From: UBA8828 sp046315175
Lineage (GTDB): Bacteria; Verrucomicrobiota; Verrucomicrobiia; Opitutales; UBA953
Reading direction: 5' to 3'
DNA: 49,380 bases
NCBI GenBank assembly: GCA_046315175.1
Contig: JBKDBK010000089.1
Coordinates: 1 to 49,380 of the forward strand
Below, in pieces: positions 34,184 through 43,207 of the stretch (positions are counted from its first letter, which is position 1; each line of letters begins with the position of its first letter). The position numbers and the translations under genes were made by a program. The notes under the pieces are model-generated. The model was not told the DNA's origin. It was given only the letters and a program-made list of their open reading frames with translations, and did not search any database.

Positions 34184-36034
34184 ATGCGCCCGACCCTCGC
34201 CCTCCTGCTCGCCGCCGGCCAGGCGCTCGCGGCGCTGCCCGAGACCGTCGTCGTCGAGGCCCGCCTCCCGCGCCCGGCCTCGACCGCCTCGCCCTCCGTC
34301 ACGCGCATCGACGGCGAGGACCTCGCCGAGCAGGGCCGGCGCGACCTCGCCGCCGCCCTCGGCGACCTCCCCGGCCTCGTCGCCCTCAGCCAGGCCGGCG
34401 AGGGCTCGCAGACCTCCCTGTTCACCCGCGGCACCAGCTCCAACCACACCGCCTTGCTTCTCGACGGTCGCCGCCTCAGCCCCGGCTTCTCCGGCAGCTA
34501 CGAGCCCGGCCGCTACCGCCTCGGAGGCCTCGCCTCCGTCGAGGTCCACCGCGGCGCCACCTCCAGCCTCTACGGCGCCAACGCCCTCGGCGGCGTGGTC
34601 GACCTCCGCCTGCGCGACCCGCTCGCCGCCGACGCGGGCGTCGCCCTCGGCGCCGAGGGCGGGTCGTTCGGGCGCGCCGGCCTCTCCCTCTCGCTCCTCG
34701 AGCGCGCGGGCCGCGACCTCGGCTGGGTCGGCGACCTCAGCGCCTCGCGCGAGGACGGTTGGCGCGGCAACTCGCGCCGCGAGTCCGCCGCCTTCTCCGG
34801 CAAGGCCGTCCACCGCCTCGGGCCCGACCTTTCCGCCGACCTCGTCCTCTCCGCCGACCGCGCCCTCGCCGGCCTTCCCGGCCAGCGCGGTCCCTCGGGC
34901 GACGACCCGAATGACTGGCAGCGCGACAGCGGCTGGCTCCTCTCGCCCGGCCTCTCGCTCCGCCGGGGCGACCTCCGCGCCCAGGCCTTCTGGTCGCGCT
35001 CCGAGACCGCGGTCACCAGCTTCGTCGACGGCGCCAACTTCTTCGGCCCCTTCCTCTACCACCAGCGCTTCCTTGTCCTCCGCGACGAGCTCACCGCCCT
35101 CGCCGAGACCAAGGCGGGCAATCTCACCCTCTCGGGCGGCGTCACCTACGAGCGCGCCGTCCTCGACCAGCTCGCCCTCGATCCCTTCTCCCTCGAGTGG
35201 GCCGACACCCAGGAGGGTGCCGGCCTCTGGGGCAGGGCGGAGTGGCGGATCGGCGCCCACGACCGCCTGACCCTCGGGGCGCGCCGCGACCGCTTCACCG
35301 ACTTCGGGGGCAAGACCACCGGCGAGGTCGCCTGGACCCGCGCCCTCGGCGAGGACCTCACCGCCCACGTCCGCCTCGCCACCGCCTTCCGCGCCCCCGC
35401 CCCCAACGACCTCGCCTACGGCACCTCGGGCGGCGCCCCCCTGCGCCCCGAGAGCAACCGCTCGACCGAGGTCGGCCTCCGCCGCCGACCCGCCGGCGCC
35501 CTCGGCACCGGCTGGACCCTCGTGGCCTTCGAGAACCGCCTGACCGACCTCATCGACTACGACCCGGGCGACAACTACAGGACCTTCAACATCGGCCGCG
35601 CCACCACCCGCGGCGTCGAGGCCGGCGTCGACGCCACCCCCGCCCTCGGTTGGAAGCTGCGCGGCTCCGCCACCTGGCTCGAGGCCGTGGCCGAAAGCGC
35701 CCTCCTCGGCCTCGTCCAGCCCGGCGAGCGCCTCCTCCGCCGGCCCGACCTCGCCCTCGGCCTCTCCGTCGAGCACCGTCCCTCCGCCTCGACCACGCTC
35801 GGCCTCGGCGCCGTCTGGCTCCACGGCCGAGAGGACTTCGACTTCTCCACCGGCGCCCGGGTCGACCTCGCCCACGCCTTCCAGGCCCGCCTCTGGATCC
35901 GCCACGCCCTCGACCGCCGCACCGACCTCACCCTCCGCGTCGAGAACCTGACCGGCGACGACGCCGAGCTGGCCTCCATCGGCTACCCCAGCCCGCCCCG
36001 CGCCGCCTTTCTCGGCCTAACGCGGCGGTTCTGA
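34184..36034 (+). CDS. TonB-dependent outer-membrane receptor (BtuB-like size)
   Basis: The 616-residue protein has a signal peptide (about 1-16), a possible TonB box ETVVVEA right after it, a plug domain (about 35-145; SVTRIDGEDLAEQGRRDL, LLDGRRLSPGFSG, VEVHRGATSSLYGANALGGVVDL) and a beta-barrel ending in a C-terminal Phe (GLTRRF). It imports a scarce large solute using energy from TonB. The compact barrel is like BtuB, but I see no cobalamin riboswitch upstream and no other vitamin B12 genes, so the substrate is open. Confidence 0.92.
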   Translation: MRPTLALLLAAGQALAALPETVVVEARLPRPASTASPSVTRIDGEDLAEQGRRDLAAALGDLPGLVALSQAGEGSQTSLFTRGTSSNHTALLLDGRRLSPGFSGSYEPGRYRLGGLASVEVHRGATSSLYGANALGGVVDLRLRDPLAADAGVALGAEGGSFGRAGLSLSLLERAGRDLGWVGDLSASREDGWRGNSRRESAAFSGKAVHRLGPDLSADLVLSADRALAGLPGQRGPSGDDPNDWQRDSGWLLSPGLSLRRGDLRAQAFWSRSETAVTSFVDGANFFGPFLYHQRFLVLRDELTALAETKAGNLTLSGGVTYERAVLDQLALDPFSLEWADTQEGAGLWGRAEWRIGAHDRLTLGARRDRFTDFGGKTTGEVAWTRALGEDLTAHVRLATAFRAPAPNDLAYGTSGGAPLRPESNRSTEVGLRRRPAGALGTGWTLVAFENRLTDLIDYDPGDNYRTFNIGRATTRGVEAGVDATPALGWKLRGSATWLEAVAESALLGLVQPGERLLRRPDLALGLSVEHRPSASTTLGLGAVWLHGREDFDFSTGARVDLAHAFQARLWIRHALDRRTDLTLRVENLTGDDAELASIGYPSPPRAAFLGLTRRF

Positions 36035-36037
36035 GGC

Positions 36038-36967
36038 TCACGGACGCCGCTCGACGACGTCCGTCTTGCCCATCAGCGACCTCAGTCCTTCGCCGTCCAG
36101 CCAGGCCTTGGCCTTGCGGTCGGACCTGAGCGTGGCGTCCAGGAACCTCGTCGTGGCCTCCGCCATCTGCGCGTGCCAGCGACGGTAGTTCTCGCGCCTC
36201 GCCGGGCTCCCCGGCATCCGTCCCGAGAACGCCATGTGGTCCGCCCCGTCGAGCACCACCAGGTAGCTCGAGGGATTGGTCGACTCGCGGAACGGCGCCA
36301 AGCGGAGCGCCGGATCCTGGCTCTCCTCGATCGGCGTGATGTCCCTCGTGCCCGTCCAATGGAACTGCGGGATGCCGATCGCGCTGAAGCGCTCGCGGCC
36401 GGACACGGGCGGGGGCGAGAGCACGATGGCCGCGCGGATCCGCGGATCGGCAAAGTCGGCGTTGGGCGCGGCGGGGAAGCGCTCCCCGGAAAGGGCCATC
36501 GAGGTGCGCGCCCCGTAGGAGTGCCCCGCGATCGCCACCTCGCCGCTGTCGTGCCGCGCGGCGAGGGCGGGCTCGGCCCGCAGGCGCTCCAGGGCGAGCC
36601 GCACGTCCCTCACGCGGGCCGTGAACTCCTCGACCGAGGTCGCCGCCTTCAGCGTCTCCTCGCGGTTGAGCACCATGCCCATCCAGATGCTGGAGTCGGA
36701 CCCCGGGTGCTGGAGGTGCACCACCAGGTAGCCCTGGCGGGCCCAGTGGTCGCCGAGGTATTCCATCCCATCGAGGCTCCCGCCCAGCCCGTGGGAAATC
36801 AGGACGGTCGGCCGCTTGCCCTCGCCCTCGGGCACGCGGGCCCGGAACGGCACCACCCGCCCGCTCGCCTGGTTCGTCCACTTGCCCTCGATGACCGCTG
36901 GGGCGGCGGGCAGGACGGCCCCCGGCCCGAGGGCCAGGGAGAGGAGCAGGAGGAAGGCGCGGCGCAT
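36038..36967 (-). CDS. Secreted alpha/beta hydrolase (dienelactone hydrolase/PAF-AH-like)
   Basis: The 309-residue protein has a signal peptide (about 1-22) and an alpha/beta-hydrolase fold. The oxyanion region is ISHGLGGSLDGM near 57, the nucleophile elbow is AGHSYGARTS near 147 and the catalytic His is probably in LDGADHMAFSG near 242. Proteins of this group are annotated as predicted dienelactone hydrolases, but their substrates are mostly unknown. It faces the TonB receptor gene tail to tail, with 3 bp between the stops. Confidence 0.87.
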   Translation of the reverse strand: MRRAFLLLLSLALGPGAVLPAAPAVIEGKWTNQASGRVVPFRARVPEGEGKRPTVLISHGLGGSLDGMEYLGDHWARQGYLVVHLQHPGSDSSIWMGMVLNREETLKAATSVEEFTARVRDVRLALERLRAEPALAARHDSGEVAIAGHSYGARTSMALSGERFPAAPNADFADPRIRAAIVLSPPPVSGRERFSAIGIPQFHWTGTRDITPIEESQDPALRLAPFRESTNPSSYLVVLDGADHMAFSGRMPGSPARRENYRRWHAQMAEATTRFLDATLRSDRKAKAWLDGEGLRSLMGKTDVVERRP

Positions 36968-37024
36968 TGTCTTGGAAAAACCGACTAGTCGGGAAAGTTC
37001 ACGGGGGCAAACCCCTTCCCGCTT

Positions 37025-37044
37025 GCGGAGGCGGCTGCCTCCGC
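37025..37044 (+). promoter_or_regulatory. Hairpin in the leader of the cyclotransferase-like gene
   Basis: GCGGAGGC-GGCT-GCCTCCGC is a perfect 8-bp stem with a 4-base loop, ending 17 bp before the ATG. It could hide the start region in the mRNA or be part of the promoter region. Confidence 0.35.
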
Positions 37045-37061
37045 CGAGACTGTGCGGCCCG

Positions 37062-37511
37062 ATGAGCCGGTTCTACTTCGCCTACGGTTCGAATCTGGAC
37101 GCCAGCCAGATGGAGCGGCGCTGCCCCGGTTCCCAGCCCCGCGGCAAGGCCTTCCTTCCCCTGCACACCCTCGCCTTCAACCACCCGAGCGCGACCTGGG
37201 GCGGCGGCTCCGCCGACGTCGTGCCCGACGACCAGGGCCGCGGCGTCTGGGGCTTCGTCTACGAGCTGACCGTCGCCGACTGGGTCCGCCTCGACGACGC
37301 CGAGGGCTCCGCCTACCGCCGCGCCCGCGCCACCGTCTGGGAGGGCGGCATCGAGGACTGCCCCCTCGAGATCCAGCTCTACCGCGTGGTCAACCCCACC
37401 GGCCCCCACCTTCCCTCGCGGACCTACCTCGACAAGGTGATCCGCGGCGCCCAGATGCGCAGCCTCCCCGCCACCTGGGTCAGCTGGCTGCGCGGGCTCT
37501 CCGCAAAGTGA
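37062..37511 (+). CDS. Gamma-glutamylcyclotransferase-like protein
   Basis: The 149-residue protein has the GGCT/AIG2 fold. The signature FAYGSNLD opens the protein, GVWGFVYELT forms the central strand near 66, and LDDAEGSAYRR near 83 supplies the usual acidic residue region. Family members release 5-oxoproline from gamma-glutamyl compounds. The exact substrate is unknown. It faces the giant dehydrogenase gene tail to tail. Confidence 0.88.
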   Translation: MSRFYFAYGSNLDASQMERRCPGSQPRGKAFLPLHTLAFNHPSATWGGGSADVVPDDQGRGVWGFVYELTVADWVRLDDAEGSAYRRARATVWEGGIEDCPLEIQLYRVVNPTGPHLPSRTYLDKVIRGAQMRSLPATWVSWLRGLSAK

Positions 37512-37527
37512 CGCCCGCCTCCGGCGG

Positions 37528-40500
37528 TCAGCGCAGCGACTTCAGGTAGGCCAGGAGGTCTCGGGCCTGCTCGTCCGGCAGGCTCTCCACCAGGCCCGCG
37601 GGCATCAGCGAGCGGTTGATCCAGCGCGTCGCGGCGATGTCGCCCCGCGCGACCCGGATCTCCGCCCCGCCCGTCAGCCTCAGCACCACGGCCTCCGGGG
37701 TGTCCGCCGCGAGGAAGCCCTCGTGCAGCGCGCCCGCCTTGGTCGTCACGCGGAAGATGCGGTAACCCGGCTCATAGGCCGCGTTGGGCGTCAGCAGGTT
37801 GCGCAGGATGGCGTCGTGGCCCATCGCGCCCACGCCGCTCAGGTCCGGCCCCATCGCCACGCCCTCGCCCTTGATCAGGTGGCAGGCGCGGCAAAGCGCG
37901 GCCAAGGCCTTGCCCTTGGCGGGGTCCCCGCCCTCCTCCCGGATGAGCTTGCCCCAGCGCGCGAACGCCGCGTCGAGGCGCTCCGCCTCCTCCCTGCCCA
38001 GGATGGGCGGGGGGTCCTGCCGAAGGGCCGCGCGGATGCCGGCCGCCTTGGGCCAGCCTTCCTTCCCCGAGCCGAGGAAAATCAGGTCCTTCGGACGCGC
38101 CGAGGGGTCGATCGCCCGGTCGAAGCCGGCCCGGATCTCCTCCGCCGTGCGCGCCCGGCTCCAGATGCGATACTCCGCCAGCGCGCCGTGCAGGCTGCCC
38201 CTGGGCACCGTCCAGGCCAGCGAGGGCTCGAGCACCCGGAGGTCCGTGGGCCCGCTCGTCGCCTCATGCTCGCCGTTCTGGTAAATCGACCACCGGCCCT
38301 GCGCGTCGCGGGTGAACGCGAGGTGCGTCCAGTGCCCGGCCGAGACCGGCTTCTTCGCGATCACCACGTCGTTGCGCGGCGGGAAGAGGTAGACCCGCGG
38401 CAGCGCCCCGGCGAAGTTGATGTCGAGCAGCCTGTCCTGCCCGAGGATGCCGTCGACGTTCGAGATGCCGGGCTCGAGCCAGACCCAGGTCTCGACCGTG
38501 AAGGCCCCGTCGAGGCGCACCCCCAGCGGCGCCTGGGCCGAGTCGGTGCCGTCCAGCACGGCGGCCGGGCGGAACCGGTCCGCCACCTTGGCCAGCAGCT
38601 GCTCAAGCCGCGCATCCGCGGCGAGGAAGCCCTGCAGGCGCTCGATCACCGCGCCGGTGAGCGCCTCGGTCGGCACCTTGCCCTCGAGCGCGGCGCCCAG
38701 GATGGCCGCCGACCCCGCCGCCGACTGGCTCAGGCGCTCCAGCGCCCGCTCGCGCGCCGCCGCATCCAGCTTCCCCCAAATCCCGATCAGCGCCGCCGGC
38801 GCCCCCGGCCTCGCGTTGGCCGCCAGGGTCATCAGCGCCTCGCCGCGAACCGCGGCGTCGCCACCGGTCGCAAGCCGCGCCAAGGTCTCGACCTCCCCGC
38901 CGCCGAAGCTCGCCAGGGCGCGCAGCGCCGCGGCGTGCTCGGCCCCGCGGCCCGGGTCCGAAAGCAGCGCGGAAAGCTCCGGCTCCGCCGCGCGCAGCGC
39001 GAAGGCCTCGGCCAAGGCCAGCCCGCGGGACGCCGCCTCTCCGCCTCGCGCCAACAGGGCCTTCGCCGCGGGCGCGAGCAGCGGGGCGACCTTCGCGGCG
39101 TCGAGCTGCGACTTCGCCGCGATCAGCGCCGCGGCCACGCGGGCCTGGCCCTCGCCCTCGAGCAGCGCCTGCCGCAGGGACTGGGCCGCGGCGGGGTTGT
39201 CCGCCGCCCGCAGCAGGGCGGTCAGCTCCTCGCGCGAGGGCTCGCGCCCCAGCTTGCCCAGCAGGCCGACCACCCGCGGGCCGGCGCGATCCGGCCCCAG
39301 CGCGAGCGTCGCCCACATCTCGGATTCGGGATCAAGGTCGGCCCGGCGGTCCTGGTCGAGGTAGGATGCCAGCTTGTCGGGAATCGGCTCAAGGAAGAGG
39401 CGCACCAGAAAGCGCTCGAATTCCCGGTCATAGGCCGCGCCGACGGGGATGGGGCGCTTTCGCTGGGTCGATTCGCCCATCGGGCCGGGCAGCGACGGCT
39501 TGGCCTGTCGCACCAGCAGGTCGATTGCCGCCGGCGAGGCCGCCGCCAGCCGGCCCGCCAGCTTGATGACCTCCTGGCGCACGGTGGGGTCGGCGTCGTC
39601 CGCCGACTTTGCGGCGAGGGCGACGACCGCCTTGGCCTGCTCCGCGGGGAACTCGCCGAGCGCGCGGAGCGCCTCGCGTCGCACGTTGCGGTTGCCGTCG
39701 GCGCGCAGCTTGGCGATCAGGTCGAGGTCGCGCACGCCCAGCCCCTCCAGCGCCCAGAGCGCGGGGATGCGCTGCCCTGCCGGCAGCTTGGCGTCCAGCA
39801 GGCGCGCGCGGAGGGCGGGCTCCAGCTGGGCGAGGTTGCGGTCGACGATCGCCTGCCAGGCGAGATGGGTGCGGCCCAGCGAGGCGGTGCCGAGGTGGCC
39901 GATGAGCTGGGCGGGCGGCAGCGCGGCGAAGTCCACCGTCGGCAGCGGGGCGTGGTCTTGGTGCCGCACGCGCCAGATGCGCCCCCGGACCTTGTCGCGC
40001 TCCGGGTGGTTGCGGGGGACTTCGTTGTGGCTGATGATCTTGTTGTACCAGTCGACGATGTAGAGGCAGCCGTCCGGGCCGTTGCGCAGGGCGACGGGAC
40101 GGAACCACGGGTCGGACGACAGCACCAGCTCGGGCCCAAGCTCGTAGTCGTAGCCCGCGCCCTCGCGCGTCACGCGCACCGACTGGATCTTCCGCGTGAT
40201 GGGATTGGCCACCCAGACGAGGCCGGCGGTGTCCGCGGGCCAGCGCCCGGGGTCGGCCCAGGCCAGGCCGCTCAGGCCGGTCCCGCCCATGCGGAAGTCG
40301 CGCGCCGTGGCGGGAAACTCGGGTGCGTAGGATTTCCACAGCCCGTTGGAGCAACCCGGGTAGTTCCCGTACTCGTGGAAGGGCATCAGGGGGTAGCCGA
40401 AGTCGTTCGCCTCCTGGATCCAGGACTCGCCCTCGTCGGTCAGCACGAGTCCCCAGATGTTGCACGGCCCGTTGCTCGTGATGTCAAAGTCCGAGCCATC

Positions 40501-41715
40501 GGGCCTGAACTTCGCCATGCGCGTCTGGTCGAACTTCGTCTCCTTGCCGGAGGTTGTCCGCACCTTGCCGTAGTTGAAGGCGCCCTGGGCCATCCAGATC
40601 CAGCCGCCCGGCGCGCGCGTGAACTGGTGCGGCAGGAGGTGGGAGTCCTGGACCCCGAAGCCGCTCAGGAGCACCGTCCGCTTGTCCGCCCGCCCGTCGC
40701 CGTCGGCGTCCTCGAGCCGGACGATGTCCGTGCCGTGGTGGACAATCGCGCCGCCCCGGTAGGGCAGCATGCCGGTCGGGATGGCCAGGCCCTCGGCGAA
40801 GACCCTGGGCGCGTGGGGCCCGGGGCCTTCCGACTTGTCGAAGACCAGCACCTTGTCCCTGGCCTTCGACGCGTAGAGCGCGGCCGCGGCGGCGGGCGCC
40901 TCGTTGGCGTCGACCGGATATTCCAGCGCCGTGGTGGTCCAGAGACGCCCGCGGAGGTCCCACTCGGCGGTGACGAACTTGCCGATGCCCTCCGACTCCT
41001 CGGCCACGAGCTCAATCACGTAGCCCGGCGGCAGGGAGAAGGTCGCCAGCTGCTGCTGGGCGGTCAGGGGCGAGGCGGCTGGCGCGGCCGGGGGCGGGGG
41101 CGCGGTCGGCGCAGCGGCCAGGGGCGTCAGCTGCAGGTTGCGGAACTCGACCAAGGCCTTGCCCCCGCCGTGCAGCTGGAGGCCGATTCGGCCCGCGCGG
41201 GGAATGTCGGCCTGCGGCTCCGTGAAATCGAACGCCGGCTCGTCGTTGACCCAGGCGCGGACGCGGGCGCCGCGGGCGACCACGCGGTAGCGGTTCCACT
41301 CGCCCTCGCGCACCGACTTCAGCGGGGCGGGTAGGTCGGCGATCACGCGGTTGCGGCGCGACTCGTCGTAGAGCTTGCCCCACCAGCCCGGACCGATGTC
41401 CGCCTGGTAGCCCCGCATCTCGTGGTTGTTGGGAACCCGCTCGGAGCGGAACTGCAGGCCGGAGTTGACGAACCCCGTGCCGCGCAGGCGCACCTCGAAG
41501 CTCAGCTCGAAGTCGCCGAAGGACTCGGTCGTGACCAGGAAGTCGTTGCGGGGTTGCTGGCGGTCGAGGCTCCCGCCCGCGATCGCGCCGTCGACCACGC
41601 GCCAGACCTTGGCGTCGCCCTCCCACCCGGCGAGGGTCTTGCCGTCGAACAGCGACCGGGTCTGGGCGGCGGCGAGGGCAGGCAGGGTGAGCAGGAGGGC
41701 AAGGAGGGCTTTCAC
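37528..41715 (-). CDS. Giant secreted DUF1080 / PVC dehydrogenase / HEAT / LamG / cytochrome c protein
   Basis: The 1395-residue protein has a signal peptide (about 1-18) and many domains. A DUF1080 domain (SLFDGKTLAGWEG to VEFRNLQLTPL, about 20-200) is followed by a Pro/Ala linker. Then comes a membrane-bound-dehydrogenase-type beta-propeller (about 225-590; WDLRGRLWTTTALEYP, PDGCLYIVDWYNKIISHNEVPR), HEAT-like helical repeats (about 600-1010), a LamG-like domain (about 1040-1190; TVETWVWLEPGISNVDG) and a C-terminal cytochrome c with CRACH near 1275. The latter parts are known from Planctomycetes and Verrucomicrobia. The GTG start at 41715 gives the signal peptide. It may oxidise a sugar and pass electrons to its heme, while DUF1080 cleaves a 3-keto product; that link is an inference. 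Confidence 0.9.
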   Translation of the reverse strand: MKALLALLLTLPALAAAQTRSLFDGKTLAGWEGDAKVWRVVDGAIAGGSLDRQQPRNDFLVTTESFGDFELSFEVRLRGTGFVNSGLQFRSERVPNNHEMRGYQADIGPGWWGKLYDESRRNRVIADLPAPLKSVREGEWNRYRVVARGARVRAWVNDEPAFDFTEPQADIPRAGRIGLQLHGGGKALVEFRNLQLTPLAAAPTAPPPPAAPAASPLTAQQQLATFSLPPGYVIELVAEESEGIGKFVTAEWDLRGRLWTTTALEYPVDANEAPAAAAALYASKARDKVLVFDKSEGPGPHAPRVFAEGLAIPTGMLPYRGGAIVHHGTDIVRLEDADGDGRADKRTVLLSGFGVQDSHLLPHQFTRAPGGWIWMAQGAFNYGKVRTTSGKETKFDQTRMAKFRPDGSDFDITSNGPCNIWGLVLTDEGESWIQEANDFGYPLMPFHEYGNYPGCSNGLWKSYAPEFPATARDFRMGGTGLSGLAWADPGRWPADTAGLVWVANPITRKIQSVRVTREGAGYDYELGPELVLSSDPWFRPVALRNGPDGCLYIVDWYNKIISHNEVPRNHPERDKVRGRIWRVRHQDHAPLPTVDFAALPPAQLIGHLGTASLGRTHLAWQAIVDRNLAQLEPALRARLLDAKLPAGQRIPALWALEGLGVRDLDLIAKLRADGNRNVRREALRALGEFPAEQAKAVVALAAKSADDADPTVRQEVIKLAGRLAAASPAAIDLLVRQAKPSLPGPMGESTQRKRPIPVGAAYDREFERFLVRLFLEPIPDKLASYLDQDRRADLDPESEMWATLALGPDRAGPRVVGLLGKLGREPSREELTALLRAADNPAAAQSLRQALLEGEGQARVAAALIAAKSQLDAAKVAPLLAPAAKALLARGGEAASRGLALAEAFALRAAEPELSALLSDPGRGAEHAAALRALASFGGGEVETLARLATGGDAAVRGEALMTLAANARPGAPAALIGIWGKLDAAARERALERLSQSAAGSAAILGAALEGKVPTEALTGAVIERLQGFLAADARLEQLLAKVADRFRPAAVLDGTDSAQAPLGVRLDGAFTVETWVWLEPGISNVDGILGQDRLLDINFAGALPRVYLFPPRNDVVIAKKPVSAGHWTHLAFTRDAQGRWSIYQNGEHEATSGPTDLRVLEPSLAWTVPRGSLHGALAEYRIWSRARTAEEIRAGFDRAIDPSARPKDLIFLGSGKEGWPKAAGIRAALRQDPPPILGREEAERLDAAFARWGKLIREEGGDPAKGKALAALCRACHLIKGEGVAMGPDLSGVGAMGHDAILRNLLTPNAAYEPGYRIFRVTTKAGALHEGFLAADTPEAVVLRLTGGAEIRVARGDIAATRWINRSLMPAGLVESLPDEQARDLLAYLKSLR

Positions 41716-41780
41716 GGGGGGTAAGGGATAGATAACCTTCCATTGGCAGCGGCGGTTCCGCAAGTCCCTACCCGCGGCGC

Positions 41781-41807
41781 AAAAAAAAGCCCCCGTAACG
41801 GGGGCTT
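41781..41807 (-). terminator. Rho-independent terminator
   Basis: On the minus strand the sequence reads AAGCCCCCG-TTA-CGGGGGCTT followed directly by a run of T (complement of A at 41781-41788). The 9-bp perfect stem and 8-base T run are a classic intrinsic terminator, 20 bp after the double DUF1080 gene. It separates that gene from the giant gene downstream. Confidence 0.92.
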
Positions 41808-41827
41808 GGTGGTCTCCTGAGGTCGGC

Positions 41828-43192
41828 CTATTTCCCCCCGAGGTCGCGCACCTTGATGTTGCGGAAGTCGACCCGGTCGCCGTGGTCCTGCAGGAGCAGG
41901 GTGCCTTCCTTCCACTCGCCGAAGTCCTTGCCGAACTGGGGCGCGGCGTACTTGCTCTTGGCCCGCAGGGCGCGGAACTCCTCGGTGCTGCGGTCGTAGC
42001 TGACGACGAGCCGGCCGTTGAGCCAGTGCTCGACCTTTAGGCCGTCGGCCGAGGTGCGGACAATCGCGTGGTTCCACTCACCGATGGGCGCGGGCTGCTT
42101 GTCCCTCGAGGCCGTCATCAGGTCGTAGAGCGAGCCGATGGTCCGGTTGCCGTCGCGGCCCTGCTTGGCGTCGGGGTGGCGGGCGTCGTCGAGGATCTGA
42201 AACTCGAGGCCGAAGGCCGAGCCGGCGCCCTTGTTGAGCAGGGGCTGGGCGAAGTACTTGATGCCGCTGTTGGCCCCCTCGGTGATGCGGAAGTCGACCA
42301 TGAACTCGAACGCGCGGAAGGTCCGCTTGGTCACGATGTCGCCCCCGTTGGTCGACTCGCCCCCGCCGGATTTGAGGACGGAGAGGACGCCGTCGGCGAC
42401 CTGCCAGCCCTTGGCGGGGAAGGTGTCGGCGCGGGCCGACTTCCAGGCCTCGGTCGAGGCGCCGTCGAAGAGCAGCGTCCAGCCCTCGTCCCGCTCGCCC
42501 TTGGTCAGGGTGTTGGGCGCGACCTCGGCCAGCTTGACGTTGCGCCAGCGGTTCTGGGTGCCGACCAGCTCCGGCTTGCTGATGGAATGGACCTGGAAGC
42601 CGATGAAGCCGGAGCGCGTGGCGCCGTCGAGGATGTCGGCGCGCAGCTCGCCGTTGAGCCAGGTGCGGATGCGGGGGCCGACGGCCTCGATGCGCACGTG
42701 GTTCCAGTCGCCGACCTTGGTCAGGCGCCGGCCCTGCTCGCTGAAGGCGGCCTTGTCGCCGCCCAGCGCCCCGGGGAAGAGCCAGCCGCGGCGACTCTCG
42801 TCGAACACGCCCCCCGTCCACTGGCGGTTGCCCTGGTTGGTCGGGTCGGTGTCGATCTCCACCTGATAGCCGTGCACCCGGTTGGCGGGAATCTTGATCG
42901 GCTTGCCCGAGGCGTCGGTGAAGGTGGTCTCCTTGTCGTAGGCGTTGCTGCGAATCTGGACGCCGGAGTTCAGGCGGGGGTCGACGTTGAACTCGTACTC
43001 CAGGGTGAAGTCCCCGTAGGTCTTGTCCGTGCAGAGGAAGGAGTTGGGGGTCTTGGCCGCGGCCGTGCCGGTGAGGACGCCGTCCTTCAGCTCATAGGTG
43101 GCCTTGCCGCCCCGTTGGGTCGAGCCGCCCAGCCAGGCGGAGGGGTCGGCGGCGCAGGCGGCCGCGACGAGGAGGGGAAGCAGGTTGCGCAT
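41828..43192 (-). CDS. Secreted protein with two DUF1080 (3-keto-glycoside hydrolase/lyase) domains
   Basis: The 454-residue protein has a signal peptide (about 1-15) and two DUF1080 jellyroll domains. The first (about 18-225) has YGDFTLEYEFNVDPRLNSGVQIRS, NRVHGYQVEIDTDP and WNHVRIEAVGPRIRTWLNGE. The second (about 235-450) has WTLLFDGASTEAWKS, GGDIVTKRTFRAFEFMVDFRITEGANSGIKYF, LEFQILDD and GEWNHAIVRT. Members of this Pfam family (PF06439) are now named 3-keto-disaccharide hydrolases. The gene follows the oxidoreductase by 15 bp and is followed by a strong terminator. Confidence 0.93.
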   Translation of the reverse strand: MRNLLPLLVAAACAADPSAWLGGSTQRGGKATYELKDGVLTGTAAAKTPNSFLCTDKTYGDFTLEYEFNVDPRLNSGVQIRSNAYDKETTFTDASGKPIKIPANRVHGYQVEIDTDPTNQGNRQWTGGVFDESRRGWLFPGALGGDKAAFSEQGRRLTKVGDWNHVRIEAVGPRIRTWLNGELRADILDGATRSGFIGFQVHSISKPELVGTQNRWRNVKLAEVAPNTLTKGERDEGWTLLFDGASTEAWKSARADTFPAKGWQVADGVLSVLKSGGGESTNGGDIVTKRTFRAFEFMVDFRITEGANSGIKYFAQPLLNKGAGSAFGLEFQILDDARHPDAKQGRDGNRTIGSLYDLMTASRDKQPAPIGEWNHAIVRTSADGLKVEHWLNGRLVVSYDRSTEEFRALRAKSKYAAPQFGKDFGEWKEGTLLLQDHGDRVDFRNIKVRDLGGK

Positions 43193-43207
43193 GGGGAAGC
43201 TCGGCGC

